A stretch of DNA of 16,917 nucleotides from Oceanospirillales bacterium (GTDB lineage Bacteria > Pseudomonadota > Gammaproteobacteria > Xanthomonadales > SZUA-36). Location: assembly GCA_003232965.1 (NCBI GenBank), contig QIKG01000211.1:1-16917 (forward strand), written 5' to 3'. Shown in pieces: positions 8,421-14,859 of this stretch; the first letter of the stretch is position 1, and each line of letters opens with the position of its first letter. Made by a program: the position numbers and the translations under genes. The notes under the pieces were generated by a model. That model was not told the origin of the DNA, did not search any database, and worked only from the letters and a program-made list of their open reading frames with translations.

Positions 8421-9536
8421 TCAATTTGGATTAATTTTAAAAGCGGATACTCTAGCGCCGAACTGGTTGTGACCGCGCATTCGATCCATGCTGAAACTTT
8501 TGAATGCCCATATTATTGGACCCGCTGTGGTTTGAATTTCAATCTCACAGCGTTGTGGTGGGCTGTCAAATTTACCCGGATGCATCCGGCAGCTTCCTTT
8601 GGTACTACTATCTGCGAATTCTAAAGTCACCACTGGTGCCTTAACCGATACTGAAAGAACTCTAAATTGTTGCGCAGAGCTGGCATATTGTGGCTTATCT
8701 TCCGGTGCCACCAGCCAGCGGCCTTTAAGCAACCGGTCGAGAATGGGTGGGTCCATAAAATACCTGACCATGGTTAGTTTTCTCAGACTGATAATCTGAT
8801 CGAGGCTATCTCCCTGTCGTGATTCCAACCAAACATCAGCCCGACTGGCTGACAAAAAGCGGATGTGAATGGCGTTGCGGGAGTTGTCGATCAACGGTGG
8901 CTTGTATTTACCGGTAAGCGTTTGCCCTTGGGTGAATTTAATTAATTCGGTATTGGCTACACCGCGCTTCATCGGGGCAGTGCCTAGCAACCACTCTGGC
9001 TGGCCGTGATCATCAAAGGTTTGAGTCAACAGGGTCAATAAGCCGTTTTGATAATCGACTGTAAGCCCTGTTCCCGGACCGCTGTCCTGGGCTTTCCCAG
9101 GTTCCGGCCACCACCAGCCGGATGCTGGACGGATATCAGGCTGGCCGCTGCTCTGGCTTAGCAGTTTGAAGCCAAGCAAGTGCTCAGAGGCTTGCGAATC
9201 TACTTTGTGCAGCCAATAAAATTCCAAGCTGGCTGAAACATTTTTTGGCAGCTCAAATAGCAACAGAAACGGAGTGGGTTTGGGTTTGCACCCGGATTGA
9301 GGGGTACGAGTTAATAAATAAATGCGCTTACTGCTTTCGGTATCATCAGTTTTTACCGAGATAGTTTCGGGGGTGCAAGTGGTTGGCCACACACCGCGTA
9401 AGCCCAACTCATCTGCTCTTGAACCGGCGCGTGGAACAGGATTGAAATCTAGACCCCATTCAACCGCTGCAACAGGTTGCCACAGTAGTAGGCCGAGGAA
9501 GAGTATAGACAAATGGCTTGGACTAAATTTGGACAT
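8421..9536 (-). CDS. Exported beta-rich protein of unknown function
   Basis: Not recognised as a named family. The 371 residues start with a signal peptide (hydrophobic 9-23, likely cleavage after PVAA at 24), so it is exported; no lipobox cysteine is seen. The mature part is beta-rich with many Trp and Gly. Residues 140-163 (beginning GWWWPEPG) followed by DDHGQPEWLLG (175-185) and LTG (207-209) match a module that recurs in secreted proteins of Xanthomonas-like and marine Gammaproteobacteria, written loosely as GxWWxPxxxGxGxxxxxQ, then D-x-G-x-P-x-W. The mature protein has four cysteines, Cys54, Cys83, Cys316 and Cys330; two disulfides (54-83 and 316-330) are plausible. It converges with grxC and is divergent from the isocitrate dehydrogenase gene across 140 bases. 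The reading frame is convincing; the function is unknown. Confidence 0.8.
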   Translation of the reverse strand: MSKFSPSHLSILFLGLLLWQPVAAVEWGLDFNPVPRAGSRADELGLRGVWPTTCTPETISVKTDDTESSKRIYLLTRTPQSGCKPKPTPFLLLFELPKNVSASLEFYWLHKVDSQASEHLLGFKLLSQSSGQPDIRPASGWWWPEPGKAQDSGPGTGLTVDYQNGLLTLLTQTFDDHGQPEWLLGTAPMKRGVANTELIKFTQGQTLTGKYKPPLIDNSRNAIHIRFLSASRADVWLESRQGDSLDQIISLRKLTMVRYFMDPPILDRLLKGRWLVAPEDKPQYASSAQQFRVLSVSVKAPVVTLEFADSSTKGSCRMHPGKFDSPPQRCEIEIQTTAGPIIWAFKSFSMDRMRGHNQFGARVSAFKINPN

Positions 9537-9588
9537 AAGTTTATCTGTAAACGACTAAGGTATGAGTACTTTGAGTTAACACAAAGGG

Positions 9589-9594
9589 TATAAT
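9589..9594 (+). promoter_or_regulatory. Possible -10 element for the isocitrate dehydrogenase gene
   Basis: A perfect TATAAT lies 82 bases upstream of the chosen ATG in the divergent intergenic region. No good TTGACA-like hexamer is found at 16-18 bases upstream (TTGAGT at 9571 is only 12 bases away). This is therefore a partial match only. Confidence 0.35.
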
Positions 9595-9676
9595 AACGCA
9601 TTAATTTTCTTGCCGTGCAGCTTGTGTTTGTAGTAATTGTGGTTATGGTGGGAAAGCAATAATTCAGGAGGGAGTG

Positions 9677-10681
9677 ATGAGTAGAACAATTACAGTAATC
9701 AGCGGTGACGGTATTGGGCCGGAAATCATGGACGCTACTTTGCGGGTTCTGGAAGCCGTCGGGGCAGATCTGGAATATGAATATGCTGAGGCAGGTCTGA
9801 CCGCGCTGGAAAATTCGGGGTCACTGTTACCAGAGGCCACACTGGAATCCATCCGCCGGCATAAAATCGCCTTGAAAGGTCCATTAACCACACCCGTTGG
9901 TGAAGGTTTCCGCTCCATAAATGTTACCCTGCGTGAAATATTCGACCTCTATGCAAATGTTCGCCCGGCACTTTCCTATCCGGGAACTCGTTCCCGCTTC
10001 GAAGATATTGACATTATTACCGTGCGTGAAAACACCCAGGGTGCCTACATGGCAGCGGATGCGAAAATCTCTGATGATGGCAATACAGCTGAATCGAAGA
10101 TGGTGGTAACTCGCGCTGGTTGCGAGCGTGTGGTTCGATATGCCTGTGAAATGGCAATCGCAAGGGGCCGGAAAAAAGTCACCATTGTGCATAAGGCTAA
10201 TATTTTAAAAACAGTTTCAGGTATGTTTTTACAGGTTGCACGGGAAGTTAGTGAAAATTACCCGGATTTAGAATTCGAAGAAATGATCGTCGATAACACC
10301 TGCATGCAACTGGTAATGAACCCCTGGCAGTTCGATGTTATTGTTACAACCAATCTTTTCGGGGATATTATTTCCGATCTTTGTGCCGGTTTAGTCGGTG
10401 GCTTAGGAATGGCGCCGGGTGCCAATATTGGCCGGGACATCGCTATTTTTGAAGCGGTTCACGGTTCAGCTCCGGATATTGCCGGGAAGGGCGTTGCCAA
10501 CCCCTGTGCCTTGATATTGGCCGCATCCGCCATGCTCGGAAAAATGGGAATGGAGCAGCGCGCGCAGAAAATGCGGGATGCGATAAGACAAACCATTATC
10601 GCTGGCGACCGCCTTACACCGGACCTCGGTGGAGCACACACAACCCAGGAATTAGCGGATGCGATAATTTCTCGTCTCTAG
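9677..10681 (+). CDS. NAD+-dependent isocitrate dehydrogenase
   Basis: Oxidative decarboxylation of isocitrate to 2-oxoglutarate in the TCA cycle. The start is ATG 9677: AGGAGG at 9666-9671 is five bases before it, whereas the GTG at 9674 would be too close. The 334-residue protein belongs to the short NAD-type group; the NADP enzyme Icd is about 416. Isocitrate binding is indicated by Ser80-x-Asn82-Val-x-Leu-Arg86, then YANVRPALS and Arg106. Catalytic Tyr124 (QGAYM) and Lys173 (VHKAN) are present. Metal ligands are Asp206, Asp230 and Asp234 within NLFGDIISDLCAGL. In HGSAPDIAG (262-270), the Asp267-Ile268 pair is the NAD-type signature, where NADP enzymes have Lys-Tyr. The SxNVxLR motif argues for isocitrate rather than isopropylmalate, and no leu genes are nearby. 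A mobile element is inserted a few bases after the stop. Confidence 0.9.
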   Translation: MSRTITVISGDGIGPEIMDATLRVLEAVGADLEYEYAEAGLTALENSGSLLPEATLESIRRHKIALKGPLTTPVGEGFRSINVTLREIFDLYANVRPALSYPGTRSRFEDIDIITVRENTQGAYMAADAKISDDGNTAESKMVVTRAGCERVVRYACEMAIARGRKKVTIVHKANILKTVSGMFLQVAREVSENYPDLEFEEMIVDNTCMQLVMNPWQFDVIVTTNLFGDIISDLCAGLVGGLGMAPGANIGRDIAIFEAVHGSAPDIAGKGVANPCALILAASAMLGKMGMEQRAQKMRDAIRQTIIAGDRLTPDLGGAHTTQELADAIISRL

Positions 10682-10689
10682 GCATATCA

Positions 10690-10844
10690 CCTAAATCCTG
10701 CAAGTGCTCGCACTCACTCAGCACAAGCTCTTGATCCGTATAGCAAATGAAACTTTTCGGCAATCACAATGAGGATCCAATATCTCGCCTAAGAGCGCCT
10801 ACTGTTGGTGCACTGCCTAAGCACGATCACTTGCAGGATCTAGG
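10690..10844 (+). mobile_element. MITE-like element, copy 1 (155 bp)
   Basis: Non-autonomous insertion too short for a transposase. The left end CCTAAATCCTGCAAGTG and the inverted right end (CCTAGATCCTGCAAGTG when read inward) match at 16 of 17 bases, and weaker symmetry continues for about 8 more. It is flanked by a direct 5-bp duplication TATCA at 10685-10689 and 10845-10849, which defines its exact limits. The left end is 8 bases past the isocitrate dehydrogenase stop codon. Copy 2 at 12476-12633 is identical except for three extra bases. From memory, the CCTARATYC start and 5-bp duplications recall IS1380-family elements such as ISEcp1, so a transposase of that family elsewhere may have mobilised it. 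Orientation is arbitrary; both copies point the same way. Confidence 0.9.
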
Positions 10845-10853
10845 TATCAGTTA

Positions 10854-10879
10854 GGCCTGATTAAGTCATTAGTCAGGCC
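10854..10879. repeat. Inverted repeat just after MITE copy 1
   Basis: GGCCTGA and TCAGGCC form a perfect 7-bp stem (with two further pairs possible past a mismatch) around a loop of about 12 bases. It begins 10 bases past the element end. Before the insertion it would have lain close to the isocitrate dehydrogenase stop, so it could be the displaced end-of-transcript hairpin. No clear T-run follows, so a terminator call is not secure. The rest of 10880-11039 shows only one further short hairpin (10889-10910, a 9-bp stem with one mismatch) and no gene. Confidence 0.5.
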
Positions 10880-11039
10880 ATTAGAACAGCTGTTGTATTT
10901 TTACTACAGCAGATAAATGAGTCAGCAAAACCAGAAGCTTGCTTGTGAACTATCGAGGTGCTTGTAAGTCAGTGCTACCAATGTGATTTTCTCATTGAGT
11001 GTAGCTGCCAATATTATTGCAATTAACTTATTTTTTACA

Positions 11040-11068
11040 TTGACTTTATGTTGTTTTCCTGCCATATT
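11040..11068 (+). promoter_or_regulatory. Possible sigma-70 promoter of the barrel gene
   Basis: TTGACT at 11040-11045 matches five of six bases of the -35 consensus. A 17-base spacer leads to CATATT (11063-11068), which matches four of six of the -10 consensus. Transcription would begin near 11075, leaving an untranslated leader of about 75 bases that contains the tandem 11-mer. Confidence 0.45.
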
Positions 11069-11105
11069 GCACTCTAGATAAGGGCGCATGCGCTCGCTAG
11101 TTAGG

Positions 11106-11127
11106 TATTAGATTACTATTAGATTAC
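11106..11127 (+). repeat. Perfect tandem duplication of an 11-mer in a leader region
   Basis: TATTAGATTAC occurs twice head to tail with no mismatch, 23-44 bases upstream of the barrel gene start and downstream of the proposed promoter. It may be a chance slippage duplication. An 11-base period is close to one helical turn, so it could also be a paired protein-binding site. Confidence 0.7.
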
Positions 11128-11149
11128 AACAGGTAATAAGAAAGTTATT

Positions 11150-12379
11150 GTGAAAACCAAGAAAACATATTTAAAACAAAGGCTTACAGGCTGCATTCGT
11201 AATGGAATGCTGGCTGCTGCTCTGTTGCTGCCGTTTTCTGTGTCGGCCGCACCAGTGGCTTTTGCCATGGGTGGTCAGAGTTTGAGCTCATTTTATCTGT
11301 TCGGTATGGAGTTAGGGCCTTGGGAAGATTACCTGTTAAAAGAGTTAACCCCTGATCTTGCAGTGCTTGATGTTATCCAAACGCCTAAAATTAACTGGCT
11401 GGCAAATGATGCTGAGAAAATGTTACCGGCATTTGCCCGACGTCTGCTGGAAAATGATAAAGCCAAAATCATGCCGACTTTTAGTTATTCAGCCAGTCTT
11501 CAAAACACGCTGACTCATGGTTTAAATTTCCAGACCAAGCCACTGGACGCGTCCATAACCGGTTTGGGTCTTGAGCGTGAACTTGTATCCAGCGGATTTG
11601 TGCAACAGCTTGGCGATAGCAGTATTCTGGCGGTATCGGCACTGATGGCACATCAACGATTCGGTACTTCCGCTCTGGGTGTTTATCGTAGTGAGGACAT
11701 AGCGCCCGGTGATTCTCAGGGTAGCTGGGAAAATTCACCTTGGGCCGAGTCGTCTTATGGTGCAGGTGTATGGATGGGTCTGGAAAGCAACATATCTAAC
11801 AAGTTAGCAGTAAATGCGGGATTCCAGTCGCGTATTGATATGGATAGTTTTAATAACTATCGCGGCGTTTACTCCGAGCCCGGCGATCTGGATATTCCAG
11901 CACGGGCGCATTTCGGAATGACACTGATGGCAACAGCTAATCATTGGTTTTCTGCCGAGATAGATCGTGTTCTATACAGTTCACTAGCAACATTTCCAAG
12001 TAACTTTCTTCCTGAACGCTTCATATCCTTGTTGGGTGATTCGAGCAGTCCACAATTTAACTGGGCAGACTTGACGGTTTATAGCATTAGTTGGCGCTGG
12101 CAAGATAACGATCAGCGTACTGCATGGTGGGTGGATCTATCAACTCGCCAACAACCTTCACCAACTTCTCCAGCACTGAATAATGCCTTGAGTTCTCAAT
12201 ATTCCGACAATGTAATGCAGTTGGGCTTTTCAACTCAAATCGGGGCGCGCAGCAAACTCAATTTACGCGCAGCCTATGCGCCTCCTGAGTATGTATTCGG
12301 CGGTAGCGTTTTAGGTATTGTTCCTGATAATCTGGAACAAAAAATCGAAATGGAAGCGCTCTGGGTGCTGAGTTTCTAA
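11150..12379 (+). CDS. Outer-membrane beta-barrel protein, distantly FadL/OmpP1-like
   Basis: Exported protein of 409 residues with a GTG start at 11150 and a poor Shine-Dalgarno. The N-terminus is basic (KTKKTYLKQR), then hydrophobic 20-33, with likely cleavage after VSA-A (33) or AFA-M (39). The body alternates short aromatic beta strands, and the last residue is Phe (ALWVLSF), the usual C-terminal signal for BAM insertion. The C-terminal half (from DIPARAHFGMTL, through DLTVYSISWRWQ and DLSTRQQP to LGFSTQIGARSKLNLRAAYAP) follows the order of blocks seen in FadL/OmpP1/TodX barrels. The N-terminal region does not match the FadL hatch clearly. It is a single-gene transcription unit bracketed by the two MITE-like elements. 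Substrate is unknown; a hydrophobic solute is only a guess from the resemblance. Confidence 0.65.
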   Translation: MKTKKTYLKQRLTGCIRNGMLAAALLLPFSVSAAPVAFAMGGQSLSSFYLFGMELGPWEDYLLKELTPDLAVLDVIQTPKINWLANDAEKMLPAFARRLLENDKAKIMPTFSYSASLQNTLTHGLNFQTKPLDASITGLGLERELVSSGFVQQLGDSSILAVSALMAHQRFGTSALGVYRSEDIAPGDSQGSWENSPWAESSYGAGVWMGLESNISNKLAVNAGFQSRIDMDSFNNYRGVYSEPGDLDIPARAHFGMTLMATANHWFSAEIDRVLYSSLATFPSNFLPERFISLLGDSSSPQFNWADLTVYSISWRWQDNDQRTAWWVDLSTRQQPSPTSPALNNALSSQYSDNVMQLGFSTQIGARSKLNLRAAYAPPEYVFGGSVLGIVPDNLEQKIEMEALWVLSF

Positions 12380-12475
12380 TACCTGCCGTCTTTGCAAGTT
12401 TTACATCACTGTTTTCCCCTGTATTTTTTCTACCCTGTAGTTTCACTACGAGTGATATTTGCGCTGGGTGTTATA

Positions 12476-12633
12476 CCTAAATCCTGCAAGTGCTCGCACT
12501 CACTCAGCACAAGCTCTTGATCCGTATAGCAAATGAAACTTTTCGGCAATCACAATGAGGATCCATCAATATCTCGCCTAAGAGCGCCTACTGTTGGTGC
12601 ACTGCCTAAGCACGATCACTTGCAGGATCTAGG
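12476..12633 (+). mobile_element. MITE-like element, copy 2 (158 bp)
   Basis: Same sequence as copy 1 apart from three additional bases (TCA) in the middle, with the same ends and the same orientation. It is flanked by its own 5-bp duplication TTATA at 12471-12475 and 12634-12638. The right end lies 45 bases upstream of the perM ATG. The retained duplication forms TTATACT, which contains a possible -10 hexamer TATACT (12635-12640), but no -35 is found at normal spacing. Any upstream promoter of perM would have been pushed 163 bases away by the insertion. Confidence 0.9.
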
Positions 12634-12678
12634 TTATACTGCAGCGACTGTTAATTTCCAGATGAGAATGTAATCCGA

Positions 12679-13752
12679 ATGAATCTGATCGCTAACTGGT
12701 TCCAGCGCAATTTTTCCAACCCTGAAGTGGTTATACTTCTATCTTTTCTGATTATCGGCGTTGCTTTCTTTTACTTTTTTGGAAAAATGCTAGCGCCGGC
12801 AGTCGTTGCGCTGGTGATTTCATATTTATTAAATGGTTTGGTACGGCGCCTAACAAATATGGGTGTGCCACAATTAATCTCGGTAATGCTGGTGTTTCTA
12901 TTGTTTCTGGCATTATTGCTGTTCTTTTTATTCGGCTTATTACCATTATTAACCCGTCAACTCACACACTTGGTTCAACAGATACCAAATTATATTTCCC
13001 AGGGACAAGTTCTATTACAGCGGCTTCCTGAGCTTTATCCTGACCTAATTAATCAGGCTCAGTTGAATGAATTTGTCGCCCGACTCGGGGCTGAGTTTGC
13101 CGGTGGTGGACAGCAAATTTTGGCTTGGTCACTGTCCTCGGTCCTGGGTCTGGTTAGCTTACTGGTATTTCTGGTGCTGGTCCCAATCCTGGTGTTTTTC
13201 ATGATGAAAGACCAGCAGGCAATCGTTGACTGGATTCGTAGCTACTTACCCGGTAATCGTAATCTGGTGTCTTCAGTTTGGAGTGAAGTCGATGATCAAA
13301 TTGGTAACTATGTGCGCGGTAAGACGGTCGAAATCCTGATTGTTGGCATAGTAACTTATATCGTCTTTCTTATGTTAGGGCTGCAGTACGCTGCATTGCT
13401 GGCAACTATTGTGGGATTTTCGGTATTGGTACCCTATATCGGCGCGGCCGTAGTTACCTTGCCGGTAGCACTGGTGGCATTTTTCCAGTTTGGCTGGGGT
13501 TGGGATTTTGGCGCAATCCTTATCGCCTACGGTATTATTCAGGGACTTGATGGCAATGTGCTGGTACCTGTATTGTTCTCAGAAGTTGTTAACTTACACC
13601 CGGTCGCGATCATCGTGGCAATTTTATTTTTTGGTGGGTTATGGGGCTTCTGGGGTGTGTTTTTTGCGATCCCCTTGGCCACCCTGGTGAGTGCTATTTT
13701 GAGCGCTTGGCCGCGAGAGATAATACCAGAGTCATTAGAAACCGCGACCTAA
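12679..13752 (+). CDS. perM: PerM/AI-2E family membrane transporter
   Basis: Polytopic inner-membrane protein of the PerM (formerly DUF20 or AI-2E exporter) family; members have been linked to autoinducer or other solute export and to Na+/H+ exchange, and the substrate here cannot be read. The 357 residues show two N-terminal hydrophobic spans (about 18-35 and 37-52) and another at about 66-92. An amphipathic soluble segment follows (about 95-150). C-terminal spans include the conserved blocks LVPILVFFMMKD, GNYVRGKTVE, LGLQYAALLATIVGFSVLVPYIGA and the family end block with GLWGFWGVFFAIPLATLV. In other Gammaproteobacteria perM and bcp are often neighbours, as here. It converges with the broken phoH gene across 86 bases that show no clear terminator. 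Confidence 0.88.
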   Translation: MNLIANWFQRNFSNPEVVILLSFLIIGVAFFYFFGKMLAPAVVALVISYLLNGLVRRLTNMGVPQLISVMLVFLLFLALLLFFLFGLLPLLTRQLTHLVQQIPNYISQGQVLLQRLPELYPDLINQAQLNEFVARLGAEFAGGGQQILAWSLSSVLGLVSLLVFLVLVPILVFFMMKDQQAIVDWIRSYLPGNRNLVSSVWSEVDDQIGNYVRGKTVEILIVGIVTYIVFLMLGLQYAALLATIVGFSVLVPYIGAAVVTLPVALVAFFQFGWGWDFGAILIAYGIIQGLDGNVLVPVLFSEVVNLHPVAIIVAILFFGGLWGFWGVFFAIPLATLVSAILSAWPREIIPESLETAT

Positions 13753-13838
13753 AACTTCAGCCTGCAACCCAAGCTTTTTAGCTTTACTAGCCATAAGTTC
13801 GAGACTCATCAGCTGCTATTATTCAGGCGTGCGGTAGC

Positions 13839-14236
13839 TTATAAATTTTCTGAAGCATAATGCGCTAACCGAGATCGTTCACCTGTGCGTAGGGTTATAT
13901 GCCCCGAGTGTTGCCAGGTTTTAAACCGATCTACAGCAAAGGTTAGCCCGGAAGTTGTTTCTGTTAGGTAAGGTGTATCAATTTGCTCTACATTTCCAAG
14001 GCATACCATTTTTGTACCTGGGCCGGCGCTAAGGTCAGCGCCGTTCTCCATTAATTCACCGATAAAACGGCTAACCTGACGAACATTCCTGGATACCTCG
14101 GTTAGGCCTTTTTTAGCGTTATCGAGTTCCTCCAGAACGATCATGGGCAGGAATATGTCATGTTCCTCGAAGCGGAACAGGGAGGTAGCATCAGCACATT
14201 GGTATCGAGAATATACAGCCGTTTACGGTGTACCAT
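13839..14236 (-). pseudogene. Remnant of a PIN-PhoH family ATPase gene (internal deletion and frameshift)
   Basis: Decayed copy of the roughly 460-residue PIN-PhoH protein, an NTPase/RNase fusion. Read from ATG 14236 (GGAG six bases upstream), the start MVHRKRLYILDTNVLM has the PIN-domain Asp-Thr-Asn motif. The frame then breaks: about seven bases are missing after LM, and that frame stops within 20 codons. The original frame resumes as SLFRFEEHDIFLPM, then EELDNAKKGLTEVSRN to about GELMENGADLS. There it jumps directly to AGPGTKMVCLGN, QIDTPYLTETTSGLTF and the family C-terminus ERSRLAHYASENL. The rest of the PIN domain, the linker and almost the whole PhoH ATPase core with its Walker A motif (roughly 330 residues) are gone. 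A 6-bp inverted repeat (CGGCGC/GCGCCG, 14024-14043) lies at the deletion joint. It follows bcp by ten bases on the same strand. No function is expected. Confidence 0.85.
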
Positions 14237-14246
14237 TATTTCTCCA

Positions 14247-14717
14247 TCAGCTTATGTGGTTGTTGAGTAATGTCGAGAGGACATCTTGTGCGTGTTCTTT
14301 TACTTTTACTTTATCCCAGATTTCCAGCAACATACCTTCCGGGCCGATAAGAAATGTAGAGCGAACAATACCCATATAAGTTCGTCCATAAAGTTTCTTT
14401 TCACGAATCACGCCAAAAGCGTGGCAGAGTTTTTCATCAGCATCGGATAAAAGATCAAATGGAAACGCATGTTTTTTACGGAAGTTTTCATGTACCCGAA
14501 CACTGTCGCGGGAAACCCCGAGAATGGCGCAGTTAGCAGATTGGAATTGCGGGTAGAGGTCGCGAAAATCTTGCCCCTCGCGGGTGCAACCGGGGGTATT
14601 ATCTTTAGGATAGAAATATAGAACCAGGAATTGACCTTTGAAGTCTTTGATTGAAATGCTTTTTTCGCCAGTAGCGGCGATTGTGAGGTCAGGAGCGTTG
14701 GAGCCGATTTTCATCAT
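14247..14717 (-). CDS. bcp: Thioredoxin-dependent peroxiredoxin Bcp/PrxQ
   Basis: Reduces hydroperoxides using a peroxidatic cysteine, in the cytosol. The 156-residue protein has the thioredoxin-like fold with FYPKDNTPGCT; the peroxidatic Cys44 follows Thr41. The usual resolving cysteine five residues later is Gln49, so this is not the common 2-Cys arrangement; Cys63 and Cys98 are the only other cysteines. Other family blocks are LGVSRDS (66-72), FPFDLLSDAD (85-94), FGVIREKKLYGRTYMGIVRSTF and a C-terminal KEHAQDVL. Two consecutive ATG codons open the gene (14717 and 14714) and either could be used. It is divergent from dapA and transcribed toward the phoH remnant. Confidence 0.92.
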   Translation of the reverse strand: MMKIGSNAPDLTIAATGEKSISIKDFKGQFLVLYFYPKDNTPGCTREGQDFRDLYPQFQSANCAILGVSRDSVRVHENFRKKHAFPFDLLSDADEKLCHAFGVIREKKLYGRTYMGIVRSTFLIGPEGMLLEIWDKVKVKEHAQDVLSTLLNNHIS

Positions 14718-14797
14718 CTGCAGGTTGCCATTTTATACTTTCTGCTATGAGCATACTTGCCAGTGGTCCTGCCCGCAAGTACCATGACAAACAGTTC

Positions 14798-14816
14798 GGT
14801 TTTTTCTGGAAAAACC
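14798..14816. repeat. Short A/T-rich hairpin in the bcp-dapA divergent region
   Basis: GGTTTTT and AAAAACC form a 7-bp stem with a 5-base loop, ending 43 bases before the dapA ATG. It may lie in the dapA leader or be an operator-like palindrome. No lysine riboswitch can be recognised in this 142-base region, which is too short for one. Confidence 0.45.
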
Positions 14817-14859
14817 ACCCACAGTAATTAAGGAATCAGAGCTTCCTTTAGGTGATGAT

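Noticed and set aside
9677..10681. 3-isopropylmalate dehydrogenase (leuB)
   Set aside because: The SxNVxLR substrate motif and absence of leu neighbours favour isocitrate dehydrogenase.
10889..10910. Hairpin with a T-rich loop as a terminator of the isocitrate dehydrogenase gene
   Set aside because: The T-run is in the loop and not after the stem, and it lies more than 200 bases past the stop codon.
10917..10967. A 16-codon frame (MSQQNQK...) between the first MITE and the barrel gene
   Set aside because: Too short, no ribosome site and no recognisable content; expected by chance.
10690..12633. Reading the two MITEs plus the barrel gene as one composite transposon that moved as a unit
   Set aside because: The outermost 5-bp flanks differ (TATCA and TTATA), while each copy has its own matched duplication, which indicates separate insertions.
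14718..14859. Lysine riboswitch upstream of dapA
   Set aside because: The region is only 142 bases, shared with a divergent promoter, and shows none of the multi-helix architecture.
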